NCBI RefSeq assembly: GCF_000189535.1
Contig: NC_015145.1
Coordinates: forward strand, 3,410,001 to 3,474,000
DNA from: Pseudarthrobacter phenanthrenivorans Sphe3
Lineage (GTDB): Bacteria; Actinomycetota; Actinomycetes; Actinomycetales; Micrococcaceae
DNA length: 64,000 bases
Direction: 5' to 3'
A program made the translations under genes and the position numbers. Below are positions 42,324 to 50,912 of this stretch, piece after piece. Each line of letters starts with the position of its first letter. Position 1 is the stretch's first letter. The notes beneath the pieces are model-generated. The model saw nothing but the letters and a program-made list of their open reading frames with translations, was not told the origin of the DNA and made no database searches.

Positions 42324-42335
42324 TGAAACGATACA
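42324..42335. promoter_or_regulatory. LacI-type operator (TGAAACGATACA), family A
   Basis: One base from the perfect palindrome TGAAACGATTCA. It is in the divergent region between ABC transporter 2 and GH42, 77 nt before the binding-protein start. Confidence 0.55.
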
Positions 42336-42357
42336 ATATCCCCATTCCGGAAAATGG

Positions 42358-42370
42358 GCAAGCGTTTTCC
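42358..42370. promoter_or_regulatory. LacI-type operator (GCAAGCGTTTTCC), family B
   Basis: AAGCGTTTTC matches the core of the AGAAAGCGTTTTCT family, 53 nt before the GH42 start. Upstream GGAAAA (42349-42354) makes a wider inverted repeat with TTTTCC. Confidence 0.45.
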
Positions 42371-42422
42371 AATCAGCAGGTTTTCATCCCGCTTCCATCC
42401 TCCCGGCAGACAAAGGAGCCCC

Positions 42423-44438
42423 ATGACACAGCAGGCAAACCCAAGACCAGCCAGCGTATGGAACAACGTCGAGGGCATCGCCTTCGGCGGCGACTACAAC
42501 CCTGAGCAGTGGCCCGTGAGCGTGAGGCTGGAAGACCTGGAGCTGATGCAGGAGGCGGGCGTAAACTTCCTGAGCGTCGGCATCTTTTCCTGGGCACTGC
42601 TGGAACCTGCCGAAGGACACTACGACTTCGGCTGGCTGGACGAGGTCATGGACAACCTCCACGGCATTGGAGTCAAGGTTGCGCTGGCCACCGCCACCGC
42701 CGCTCCCCCGGCCTGGCTGGTACGCAAGCATCCCGAGATCCTGCCCGTCACTGCTGACGGAACCGTGCTGGGACCGGGGTCGCGGCGGCACTACACGCCG
42801 TCGTCAGCCGTTTACCGGCGCTACGCCGCCGGCATTACACGGGTCCTTGCGGAACGGTACAAGAACCACCCCGCGCTGGCGCTGTGGCACGTGGACAACG
42901 AGCTGGGCTGCCACGTCTCCGAGTTCTACGGCGAGGAGGACGCGGCTGCATTCCGCGCCTGGCTGGGAAGGCGGTACGGAAGCATTGAGGCGCTTAACGC
43001 GGCCTGGGGGACGGCGTTCTGGTCCCAGAACTACGGCTCCTTCGACGAGATCCTCCCGCCGGGCGTCGCGCCGTCAACATTGAATCCAGGGCAGCAACTG
43101 GACTTCCAGCGGTTCAATTCCTGGGCACTGATGGACTACTACCGCGAACTGGCCGCGGTCCTGCGCGAAGTCACCCCCGGCGTACCCTGCACTACCAACC
43201 TGATGGCCTCAAGCGCCACCAAATCCATGGACTACTTCAGCTGGGCCGGGGACCTGGATGTCATCGCCAATGATCACTACCTCGTGGCGGCGGATCCCGA
43301 ACGGCACATCGAACTCGCCTTCAGCGCGGACCTGACCCGTGGGATCGCCGGCGGTGACCCGTGGATCCTGATGGAACATTCGACGTCGGCCGTTAACTGG
43401 CAGCCACGCAACCAGCCCAAGATGCCCGGGGAAATGATGCGCAACTCGCTGGCGCACGTGGCGCGCGGCGCTGATGCAGTGATGTTCTTCCAGTGGCGGC
43501 AGAGCTTTGCGGGATCCGAGAAGTTCCACTCGGCCATGGTGCCGCACGGCGGACGTGAAACCCGCGTGTGGCGCGAAGTGGTGGACCTCGGTGCTGCCCT
43601 GAAGCTGTTGGAACCAGTTCGGGGTTCGCGGGTGGAATCCCGCGTTGCCATCGTGTTCGACTACGAGGCGTGGTGGGCCAGCGAAATCGACTCCAAGCCG
43701 AGCATCGACGTGAGGTACCTGGACCTGCTGCGGGCCTTCCACCGGTCCCTGTTCCTGCGGGGAGTTGCCGTGGACATAGTCCACCCGTCAGCTTCGCTGG
43801 AGGGCTACCACCTGGTCCTGGTTTGTACGTTGTACTCGGTGACCGACAAGGCAGCGGCCAGCATTGCGGCTGCTGCCTCCGCAGGCGCGACCGTTTTGGT
43901 CAGCTACTTCAGCGGGATTGTCGACGAAAAGGACCACGTGCGGCTGGGCGGGTACCCGGGGGCGTTCCGCGAACTCCTGGGCGTGCGGGTGGAGGAGTTC
44001 CACCCGCTGCTGGCCGGGTCGCAGCTCAAGCTGAGTGACGGCACTGTGTCCTCGATCTGGAGCGAGCATGTCCATCTTGAAGGGGCGGAGGCAGTCCAGG
44101 CCTTCACCGAGTATCCCCTGGAGGGTGTGCCCTCCTTGACCCGTCATGTTGTGGGTTCCGGGGCCGCTTGGTACCTGGCAACTTTCCCCGACCGTGACGG
44201 CATCGAGTCGATCGTGGACCGGCTCCTGGCCGAGTCGGGGGTTGCCCCCATTGCTGTCGCTGACCACGGCGTGGAACTGACCCGGCGGCGTTCAGCCGAC
44301 GGCAGCAGTTTCCTGTTCGCCATCAACCACACCAGGTCTGACGCTTCCGTTGAAGTGCTTGGTACGGACCTGCTGACAGGCGAGCAGTTCTCCGGTTCGC
44401 TTCCCGCAGGAAGCGTTGCGGTGATCGCCGAAAGTTAG
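42423..44438 (+). CDS. Glycoside hydrolase family 42 beta-galactosidase
   Basis: Cytoplasmic retaining beta-galactosidase of 671 aa. The GH42 (beta/alpha)8 barrel starts with FGGDYNPEQWP, acid/base Glu160 in WHVDNELGCH, nucleophile Glu318 in WILMEHSTSAVNW, and a trimerisation domain follows (from about residue 395, IVFDYEAWWASEID). ATG 42423 (MTQQANPRP) was chosen because the catalytic domain follows within about 20 residues. Galactan or arabinogalactan side chains of rhamnogalacturonan I are the natural targets in this context. A strong terminator follows at 44483. Confidence 0.93.
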   Translation: MTQQANPRPASVWNNVEGIAFGGDYNPEQWPVSVRLEDLELMQEAGVNFLSVGIFSWALLEPAEGHYDFGWLDEVMDNLHGIGVKVALATATAAPPAWLVRKHPEILPVTADGTVLGPGSRRHYTPSSAVYRRYAAGITRVLAERYKNHPALALWHVDNELGCHVSEFYGEEDAAAFRAWLGRRYGSIEALNAAWGTAFWSQNYGSFDEILPPGVAPSTLNPGQQLDFQRFNSWALMDYYRELAAVLREVTPGVPCTTNLMASSATKSMDYFSWAGDLDVIANDHYLVAADPERHIELAFSADLTRGIAGGDPWILMEHSTSAVNWQPRNQPKMPGEMMRNSLAHVARGADAVMFFQWRQSFAGSEKFHSAMVPHGGRETRVWREVVDLGAALKLLEPVRGSRVESRVAIVFDYEAWWASEIDSKPSIDVRYLDLLRAFHRSLFLRGVAVDIVHPSASLEGYHLVLVCTLYSVTDKAAASIAAAASAGATVLVSYFSGIVDEKDHVRLGGYPGAFRELLGVRVEEFHPLLAGSQLKLSDGTVSSIWSEHVHLEGAEAVQAFTEYPLEGVPSLTRHVVGSGAAWYLATFPDRDGIESIVDRLLAESGVAPIAVADHGVELTRRRSADGSSFLFAINHTRSDASVEVLGTDLLTGEQFSGSLPAGSVAVIAES

Positions 44439-44482
44439 GCGCGGGCTTTTGGAGGGCCCGCGTCGCGCCACCACCGCTTAAA

Positions 44483-44529
44483 CAGCTCCGCCCCGGCAGG
44501 AACTTATGGTTCCTGCCGGGACGGAGCTG
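44483..44529. terminator. Strong bidirectional terminator between GH42 and the next binding protein
   Basis: CAGCTCCG (44483-44490) pairs with CGGAGCTG (44522-44529) and the inner CCGGCAGGAAC pairs with GTTCCTGCCGG around a 5-nt loop (TTATG). It separates two convergent genes. Confidence 0.85.
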
Positions 44530-44602
44530 CCACCCGCCGCCGGACTTTATTGGGCGGAGGCGGCGCCTACGCCATTTCCGAGCCGTGTTGGCGGCGTGAA
44601 GA

Positions 44603-45961
44603 CTAACTGCTGATAGCGGCGGACATTTCGGCGTGAGCCTTCTTGCCCGCTTCCTCCGTGGACAGCCGCTCAAAGAGAACCTCGGAGGTGTAGCGCTTGA
44701 TGATTTCCTGGATGGCACCGGCGCCCTTCGGCGGCGGGGCAGGGGCCTCGCCAAGTTCGTCCTTGATCTGGTCGATGAACTTGACCACTTTGACGTCGGC
44801 CGGGGTCAGCTTGGGTTCGATGGCGGCCCGCACTTCGGAGTTCGGGTAGACGCCGCGGTCAGCCAGGAGGGTTTCGCCGGCTTTGACGTTGTTGGTGAGG
44901 AAGTTGATGAACTTCGCGGTCTCCTCAGGGTGCTTGGTCCGTGAAGAGGCCGACCAGAACTGTGAGGCCTTGTACCAAAGCCCGGCATCATCTGCAGACC
45001 CTGTCTTCGTGGGGAACCGCAGGATCTTCAGGTCGCTGCCCGAAGCCTTTTCCAGGGCAGGTGCCTGGTTGGACCACCAAAACGCCATGGCGTTCTTGCC
45101 GGTGGCCAGCCCGCTCTGGTCCAGCGGGGCAGCCTCAGCTTCAACTACCTCGGATGCAGAAGGCACGGCCTTCTTGGCACTGAGCTCCTTCAGGAACGCC
45201 CACCACTCGGCGATGTCGCCCGGTTCGAAGCCCAGCTTTCCGTCTGAAGTGTAGAGCGACTTGCCGTTCTGGCGCAGCCAGACGCCCAGCGAAGCTTCGT
45301 CCGTTCCGTACGCGGCGGCACCGTAGGTGCCCTTGGGTGACTTCTCCGTGATTTCAGCTGCAATGCGCCCGAAATCTTCCCAGGTCCAGGTGGAATCGTC
45401 CGGCATCGGAACGCCGGCGGCTTCGAAGACTGCCGGGTTGGCCAGGATGGTGGCTGCATTAATGCCTGCCGGAATGCCGGTCAGGCCGTCCTCGCCCTTG
45501 CCTGCGTTGAGCGCAGCTTCGTCGAGCTTGGACGTATCGATCTCATATTTGGACAGATCGAGCAGGGCGCCGCGGCTGGAGTACTCAGTGATGTACTTTT
45601 CATCCATCTGGATAATGTCGGGGGCATCGTTGGCGGCCACTTGGGTAGCGAGCTTGTCCCAATAACCGCTCCAGTCGCCGAATTCAGGCTTGATCTTGAT
45701 GTTCGGGTTCTCAGCCTCGAACTGCTTGATGGCTTCCTGGGTCAGCTGTGCGCGCTTGTCGCCGCCCCACCAGGAAAAGCGCAGTTCCACTGTGCCGTCG
45801 GCGCTTTGCGGGGCTGAACCTCCGCCGCAGGCACTAAGGGCCAGGACGACGGCGGCTGCGGCTGCAACAACGCCGGTCTTGCGTATGCGGGGTGCCGCGC
45901 GGCGGGGACTCGGCTCTGCCGGTTGCCTGGCAGCAGACGCAGGGCGGGGAAATAGCTGCAC
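44603..45961 (-). CDS. Extracellular solute-binding lipoprotein of ABC transporter 3 (first)
   Basis: Protein of 452 aa starting at GTG 45961, which gives a long basic N-terminus (RRAAPRIRKTG) and a hydrophobic core ending in lipobox LSAC. The mature protein begins DGTVELRFSWWGGDKRAQLTQEAIKQFE. WTWEDFGRIAAEITEKSPKGTYG closely resembles WTWDDYAEVAAEITQKSPAGTFG in the binding protein at 48412, so the two are paralogs beside one permease pair. It is downstream of the permeases on the same strand but has its own promoter region (235-nt gap). Confidence 0.9.
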   Translation of the reverse strand: MQLFPRPASAARQPAEPSPRRAAPRIRKTGVVAAAAAVVLALSACGGGSAPQSADGTVELRFSWWGGDKRAQLTQEAIKQFEAENPNIKIKPEFGDWSGYWDKLATQVAANDAPDIIQMDEKYITEYSSRGALLDLSKYEIDTSKLDEAALNAGKGEDGLTGIPAGINAATILANPAVFEAAGVPMPDDSTWTWEDFGRIAAEITEKSPKGTYGAAAYGTDEASLGVWLRQNGKSLYTSDGKLGFEPGDIAEWWAFLKELSAKKAVPSASEVVEAEAAPLDQSGLATGKNAMAFWWSNQAPALEKASGSDLKILRFPTKTGSADDAGLWYKASQFWSASSRTKHPEETAKFINFLTNNVKAGETLLADRGVYPNSEVRAAIEPKLTPADVKVVKFIDQIKDELGEAPAPPPKGAGAIQEIIKRYTSEVLFERLSTEEAGKKAHAEMSAAISS

Positions 45962-46029
45962 TGGTAACTCCGATCTTCTTTGATCTCGATGCTGGGGAAT
46001 GATGCGGTTGTCTATGGAGGGAAAAGCGT

Positions 46030-46043
46030 GAAAACGCTTTCTG
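46030..46043. promoter_or_regulatory. LacI-type operator (GAAAACGCTTTCTG), family B
   Basis: Close match, reading the other strand, to the AGAAAGCGTTTTC core. It lies 69 nt upstream of the binding-protein start and downstream of the promoter-like sequence at 46057-46079, where it could block transcription. Confidence 0.55.
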
Positions 46044-46056
46044 AGGCTAATGCTAT

Positions 46057-46079
46057 AAGTTGGCAACTTGTAGTACAAG
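46057..46079. promoter_or_regulatory. Two overlapping palindromes at the binding-protein promoter
   Basis: AAGTTGGCAACTT (46057-46069) and CTTGTAGTACAAG (46067-46079) are each perfect palindromes around a central base and share three bases. On the minus strand TTGTAC, 17 nt, TAGCAT form a promoter-like pair across them. They do not resemble the family A or B sites; a GntR- or TetR-type protein could bind. Confidence 0.45.
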
Positions 46080-46196
46080 ACGTGACCAAGAGTTTCTTGA
46101 CTTGCGGGGGCGTCGGGGCAGCCCGCTGTAAGGCAGGCCGCCCCGCTGCATCGCAAGCTGGCGGCATCTCGAACTGCTGCCCGCCAGAAGCCGCCC

Positions 46197-47144
46197 CTAC
46201 TTGATGCCGGTCGTGGCGATGCCCTTGATAAGGAACCGCTGGCCGAACAGGAAGACCAGGAAGACCGGCAGGAGCGACACGATGGACATCGCGAACAGCG
46301 ATCCCCAGCTCGTGGCCGACTGTGAATCAACGAACGCCCGCAGCGCCACAGGCACCGTGAACATATCCGGGTCCGTCAGGTAGATCAGGGCGCCGAAGAA
46401 GTCGTTCCAGGTCCAAATGAACGTGAAGATGGTGGTGGTGGCCAGGGCGGGCACCATCAGCGGCAGGATGACCCGCAGGAAGATCCGCGGATGCCCTGCC
46501 CCGTCAATCCGGGCAGCCTCATCAAGTTCGCGCGGGATACCGCGGATGAACTGGACCATCAGGAAGACAAAGAATGCGTCCGTGGCCAGCAGCTTGGGAA
46601 CCAGCAGCGGCCAGAACGTGTTCACCCAGCCGATCTGTGAGAACAGGATGTACTGCGGGACGATGACCACGTGGAACGGCAGCATGATGGTCAACAGCAT
46701 GATGCCGAAGAACAGCTTCTTCCCCGTGAACTGCAGCCGGGCGAAGGCGTAGGCGGCCATGGAGCAGGAAATGAGGTTGCCCAGGATCGATCCGATAACC
46801 ACGATGGCCGAGTTGATCATGTAGTGCCCGAAGGGATGGGTCAGGGCGGACCAGCCCGAGGTGTAGTTGCTCATCTCCAGGCTGTTGAGCCACAGCCCGG
46901 GCTCGCGGAAGATCAGTTCATTGGGGCGCAGTGATGAAACAACCATCCAGAGCAGGGGGTAGATCATGAGCCCGCCGGCAAGGATCAGGATGCCGTGCTT
47001 TATCAGGGACTTCCCGCGCTGTGCCCGGCTGAAGGCCAGGGTTCCGCGGGACTCCCGGACGCGGGGTTTGCGGTGGTTCGTAGGCTTGCCGTTTCCCCCG
47101 GACTTCTTGTCCGGGGTGGGCAGCGTCTCCAGCTTAGTCGTCAT
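46197..47144 (-). CDS. Carbohydrate ABC permease (MalG type)
   Basis: Permease of 315 aa. A long N-terminal tail (about 48 residues) precedes the first helix; the EAA loop is LDEAARIDGAGHPRIFLRVILPLMVPALA. The segment CSMAAYAFARLQFTGKKLFFGIML aligns with the region of the paralogous permease at 39042 where the in-frame stop occurs, showing that a functional gene reads through here. Its start overlaps the upstream permease by 11 bases, which implies coupling. Confidence 0.9.
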   Translation of the reverse strand: MTTKLETLPTPDKKSGGNGKPTNHRKPRVRESRGTLAFSRAQRGKSLIKHGILILAGGLMIYPLLWMVVSSLRPNELIFREPGLWLNSLEMSNYTSGWSALTHPFGHYMINSAIVVIGSILGNLISCSMAAYAFARLQFTGKKLFFGIMLLTIMLPFHVVIVPQYILFSQIGWVNTFWPLLVPKLLATDAFFVFLMVQFIRGIPRELDEAARIDGAGHPRIFLRVILPLMVPALATTTIFTFIWTWNDFFGALIYLTDPDMFTVPVALRAFVDSQSATSWGSLFAMSIVSLLPVFLVFLFGQRFLIKGIATTGIK

Positions 47145-48078
47145 AGAAAACCCAATACTTAGAAGCGATGAAGTTGATGGCGGTGAAGACGCCGATGATG
47201 ACCAGCAGGAACCAGGCCATGGCGGACGCGTATCCCATATCGAACTGGCCGAAGCCCTTCTGGTAGAGGTACAGCGTGAAGAACATGGTGGAGTCGGAGG
47301 GGCCGCCGTTGCCGCCGGAGACGATGAACGCCTGCGTGAACGACTGGAAGGATCCGATGATCTGCAGCACCAGGTTAAAGAAGATGATGGGGCTCAGCAT
47401 CGGCATCGTGATCCGCCAGAACTGCTGGAGCGTGTTGGCGCCGTCCACCTTCGCGGCCTCGTAATACATGTGCGGGATCTGCCGGAGCCCTGCCAGGAAG
47501 ATGATCATTGGGGCACCAAAGGTCCAGACGTGCAGCAGGATGATGGAACCCAGCGCAGTGCTGGGATCAGAGATCCAGCCGGGGCCCTGGATGCCGAACA
47601 TCGCCAGGACCTGGTTCACCAGGCCGGTGGTGCCGAAAATCTGCTTCCAGAGGATGGCGACTGCCACCGAGCCGCCCAGGAGGGAGGGCAGGTAGAACAC
47701 CGAGCGGTAGAACGGCAGGCCGCGCAGCCCCTTATCCAGCACCAGCGCAATGAGGAGCGCCACGGCAAGCTGGAGCGGCACGCCGATGAAGACATACGTG
47801 AAGGTCACTCCAAGCGAGTTGTGCAGCCGGGCGTCAGTGAGCATCCGGGTGAAGTTGTCCAAGCCGGTCCATTCCGGAGGCTGGAGCAGGTTGTAGTCGG
47901 TGAAGGACAGGTAGAGGGACATCAGCATCGGGCCAATGGTGATGGCCACCAGGCCCACCAGCCACGGCAGCAGGAAGATATATGCCGCCTTGTTGTCGCG
48001 GCCGTTGGCCTTCTTCTCCTCGGCGGTTGCCTTACCCTTCCGCCGGGTTATCGAGCTAAGTTCGCTGATGGCGCTCAC
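47134..48078 (-). CDS. ABC sugar transporter permease (MalF type)
   Basis: Permease of 314 aa with six helices and EAA loop MYYEAAKVDGANTLQQFWRITMPMLSPII. It shares much sequence with the permease at 39956 (LSFTDYNLLQPPEWTGLDNF; DMGYASAMAW), so the second and third transporters are paralogs. First gene of its minus-strand pair; transcribed away from the binding protein at 48412. Confidence 0.9.
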   Translation of the reverse strand: MSAISELSSITRRKGKATAEEKKANGRDNKAAYIFLLPWLVGLVAITIGPMLMSLYLSFTDYNLLQPPEWTGLDNFTRMLTDARLHNSLGVTFTYVFIGVPLQLAVALLIALVLDKGLRGLPFYRSVFYLPSLLGGSVAVAILWKQIFGTTGLVNQVLAMFGIQGPGWISDPSTALGSIILLHVWTFGAPMIIFLAGLRQIPHMYYEAAKVDGANTLQQFWRITMPMLSPIIFFNLVLQIIGSFQSFTQAFIVSGGNGGPSDSTMFFTLYLYQKGFGQFDMGYASAMAWFLLVIIGVFTAINFIASKYWVFYDD

Positions 48079-48307
48079 GGTTGCCGTCCCGTCCCTGCGA
48101 TGGGGCCCGCTGCTGCCGGCGTGACTGCCGGGCGCAGTGCCCTGGGTAAATGTTTAGCGGCCATGTGGTCTCCTTTGGTCATCGTGGCCTCCACGTTCCT
48201 GGTATCGCCTGGGCGATAGGTCCGCCCCGCGCGGCCCATGCCTCCAGCCGGAAGACCAACTGGGTACCAGCCGGCGGGGGTTTGAAAAAGCGGCTCCGTA
48301 CCAAAGT

Positions 48308-48319
48308 AAACGCTTTCTT
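48308..48319. promoter_or_regulatory. LacI-type operator (AAACGCTTTCTT), family B
   Basis: Matches the other-strand form of AGAAAGCGTTT and overlaps the -35 box of the plus-strand promoter by two bases. Confidence 0.5.
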
Positions 48320-48348
48320 GACTCCTGTATAGCCCTTTGTTAGTTTTT

Positions 48349-48364
48349 GAGAAAGCGTTTTCTG
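48349..48364. promoter_or_regulatory. LacI-type operator (GAGAAAGCGTTTTCTG), family B
   Basis: Near-perfect palindrome centred just downstream of the -10 box TAGTTT, around the expected transcription start, a normal place for repression. It is 30 nt from the first site centre to centre, so two bound proteins could cooperate. Confidence 0.65.
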
Positions 48365-48411
48365 TTGGACCCATCACTACGAATACATCACAGGATTTAA
48401 GGGGCTGGACA

Positions 48412-49707
48412 ATGCGGTTACGTCTCAGGAAATCAGTACTCGGAACTGCCGCGGCAACAACAGCACTTGCCCTGGTTCTCACCGGCTGCGGGAGTAATCC
48501 GGAAGCCGGGAAGGTGGGGACCGTTGAAGATCCTGTCACCATCCGCTTCGCCTGGTGGGGTAACGACTCCCGTGCCAAGACCACCCTCGACGTCATCAAG
48601 GACTTCGAGGCCGCGAACCCCACCATCAAGGTGCAAGGCGAAAACACTGAGTTCAGCTCCTACTGGGACAAGATGGCCACGCAGATTGCCGGCGGCACCA
48701 CGCCTGACGTCTTCGCCATGAGCGGCGCGTACCCCAGCGAGTACGCCAGCCGCGGGGTGCTGCTGGACCTGGACGAGGTCAAGGACCAGATTGATACGTC
48801 CAAGTTCGCCGAGGGCACTGTGGACCTGGGCAAAATCGAGGACAAGCAGTACACCATCACCGCAGGCGTCAATGCCATGTCCATGGTGATCGACCCCAAA
48901 GTCTTTGAAGCCGCGGGCGTGGAACTGCCGGACGACGAGACGTGGACCTGGGACGACTACGCGGAGGTCGCCGCGGAGATCACCCAAAAGTCACCGGCGG
49001 GAACGTTCGGCACTACCCCCATGGCAAACGACTCCTTCCTGGCCGTCTGGGCACGCCAGCACGGCGAGGACCTCTACACGGACGACGGCAAGAAGCTCGG
49101 CATCAGCGAGGACACTGCAACCAAGTGGTTTGAACTGAACAAGAAGCTGATGGAAACCGGCGGTGCGCCGTCCGCTTCCCAGACGGTGGAGGACGGCTCC
49201 GCCCAGCCGGAAATGACCCTCATGGGCCAAGGCAAGCAGGGCATGAAGATCTCATGGAGCAACCAGATGAACTCCTACTCGGGGTCACCCCTGGTCATGA
49301 TGAAGCTGCCGGGAGAAAGCAAAACCCCGGGAACCTGGCTGCGGTCCTCCATGGAGTACGCCATCTCATCCAAGTCCCCGCACCCCAAGGAAGCAGCCAT
49401 GTTCATCAACTACCTGGTGAACAACGTGGATGCCGCCACCAAGATCAAGAGCGACCGCGGCATGCCGGCCAACACCGAACTCAAGGCGGCCATCACTCCC
49501 CTCCTGAAAGAATCGCAGCAGAAGGAAGCGGAGTACCTGGACCGCATTGCGGAGATGGACATTGAACCTCCCTTGCCCTTCCCCGCAGGTTCCTCGGCCA
49601 CCATGGAAGTCCTGAACAGGTTCAACACCGATGTCCTGTTCGGCAAGATCTCCCCCCGGGATGCTGCCAAGGGCTTCATCCAGGAGGTCAACTCCAACCT
49701 TGGCTGA
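48412..49707 (+). CDS. Extracellular solute-binding lipoprotein of ABC transporter 3 (second)
   Basis: Protein of 431 aa. Signal MRLRLRKSVLGTAAATTALA with lipobox LTGC; mature protein begins after GSNPEAGKVGTVEDPVTIRFAWWGNDSRAKTT. Its likeness to the binding protein at 44603 is high in the hinge and C-terminal parts (PMPDDSTWTWEDF versus ELPDDETWTWDDY). It heads a plus-strand operon with the esterase, the Gfo/Idh/MocA-PmoA fusion and the M24-like gene, so those enzymes probably act on its ligand. Confidence 0.9.
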   Translation: MRLRLRKSVLGTAAATTALALVLTGCGSNPEAGKVGTVEDPVTIRFAWWGNDSRAKTTLDVIKDFEAANPTIKVQGENTEFSSYWDKMATQIAGGTTPDVFAMSGAYPSEYASRGVLLDLDEVKDQIDTSKFAEGTVDLGKIEDKQYTITAGVNAMSMVIDPKVFEAAGVELPDDETWTWDDYAEVAAEITQKSPAGTFGTTPMANDSFLAVWARQHGEDLYTDDGKKLGISEDTATKWFELNKKLMETGGAPSASQTVEDGSAQPEMTLMGQGKQGMKISWSNQMNSYSGSPLVMMKLPGESKTPGTWLRSSMEYAISSKSPHPKEAAMFINYLVNNVDAATKIKSDRGMPANTELKAAITPLLKESQQKEAEYLDRIAEMDIEPPLPFPAGSSATMEVLNRFNTDVLFGKISPRDAAKGFIQEVNSNLG

Positions 49708-49757
49708 CCCTGCCCGCCGGTCATCATTACAGAACACACCGAACAGGAGGCAGGCCA

Positions 49758-50912
49758 GTGAGCCATGCAACCGGATCTGCCAGGCCAAGTGCCATTGCGG
49801 GTTACGAGGACTGGCCTGCCTACGTCCAGAACCATCCGCGCTACCGGGTAGCCAGCCAGGAAGGGCAGGCATTCGCCGACGCGATTGGCGTCCCGGAAAT
49901 ACCGCTGCGTCCTGACGTTAGTGTGCATTGGGAGGAAACGCACGACGGCGTTACAACCTCCCAGCTCAGCTGGCAGTTGGGCTTCGGCCCCCGGACTACC
50001 GGCTGGCTGATCCGGCCGGCAGGCAGTTCCGGGCCGCTGCCCGGCGTCCTCGCGCTGCATTGCCACGGCGGCAACAAATTCGGCGGCGCGGACCGGCTGG
50101 TTGAGCTCGCGGAGCAGCACCCCTCGGCGGACGCCGCCAAGGCCGGCCACTACGACGGCCGCGCCCTTGCCACGGACGTGGCACGGCGGGGTTTTGCAGT
50201 CCTGGCCCATGACACGTTCGCCTGGGGCAGCCGCCGGTTTGACCTGTCCGTCCCGCCCTGGCGGACGGCCTCGGCACTGGAGGCCAGGCAGGCACAGTGG
50301 CGGGAGGACGGCGTCGTTCCTTCCGATGCAGACTTGTACAACGCTGCCGCCGGAATCCACGAGGAAACCGTCGCCAAGACCGCCGGACTGCTGGGCACCA
50401 GCCTTGCCGGCATGGTGGCCCACGACGACCTGGCCGCCCTTGAGATCCTTGCCTCGCTGACGGACGTGGACCAGGACAGGCTGGGCTGCATCGGCTTTTC
50501 CGGCGGCGGTGGCCGGTCCCTCGCCCTCGCCGTGCTCAGCCCCCGTATCAAGAGTTATGTGGTGACGTGCATGATGGCCACCTTCCAGTCGCTTCTGCCC
50601 TCCTACCTGGACGCGCACTCCTGGCTCCTGCAGACACCGGGACTGTGGAAACTGGGCGACTGGCCCGGGCTCACGGCCGGGGCCCGCGACGCCAACCTGC
50701 TGGTCCAATACGCGTTGGCCGACGAACTCTTCCCCGAGGATGGGATGCGCGATGCCCACCGCGTCCTCGAGTCGGTGCACCCGCACGGGAACTACACCGG
50801 CAGTTTCTGGCCCGGAGGCCACGTGTTCACCGCCCGGATGCAGCAGGAAGCGCTCGCCTTCCTCGCCACCACCCTCAACCTCCACTCCACCTCCAGCACG
50901 CAAGGAAACTGA
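49758..50912 (+). CDS. Alpha/beta hydrolase, probable sugar acetyl esterase
   Basis: Protein of 384 aa starting at GTG 49758 behind AGGAGGCAGGCCA. The hydrolase triad is readable: Ser248 in GCIGFSGGGGRS, Asp322 in QYALADELFPEDG and His355 in WPGGHVF; the oxyanion region is ALHCHGGNKFGG (about residues 99-110). It resembles acetylxylan-esterase-type and dienelactone-hydrolase-like proteins encoded with glycan genes. No signal peptide. Its stop overlaps the next start (TGATG). Deacylation of an imported glycan is the likely task; the exact ester is unknown. Confidence 0.75.
   Translation: MSHATGSARPSAIAGYEDWPAYVQNHPRYRVASQEGQAFADAIGVPEIPLRPDVSVHWEETHDGVTTSQLSWQLGFGPRTTGWLIRPAGSSGPLPGVLALHCHGGNKFGGADRLVELAEQHPSADAAKAGHYDGRALATDVARRGFAVLAHDTFAWGSRRFDLSVPPWRTASALEARQAQWREDGVVPSDADLYNAAAGIHEETVAKTAGLLGTSLAGMVAHDDLAALEILASLTDVDQDRLGCIGFSGGGGRSLALAVLSPRIKSYVVTCMMATFQSLLPSYLDAHSWLLQTPGLWKLGDWPGLTAGARDANLLVQYALADELFPEDGMRDAHRVLESVHPHGNYTGSFWPGGHVFTARMQQEALAFLATTLNLHSTSSTQGN

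Larger units (their letters stand above)
48079..48411. other. Divergent control region between permease and binding-protein genes (333 nt)
   Basis: The region holds two family B operator-like sites (48308-48319 and 48349-48364) and a promoter-like pair for the plus-strand binding protein (TTGACT 48318-48323, 17 nt, TAGTTT 48341-48346). The part next to the permease gene (48079-48300) has no gene or strong palindrome that I can identify. Confidence 0.6.
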
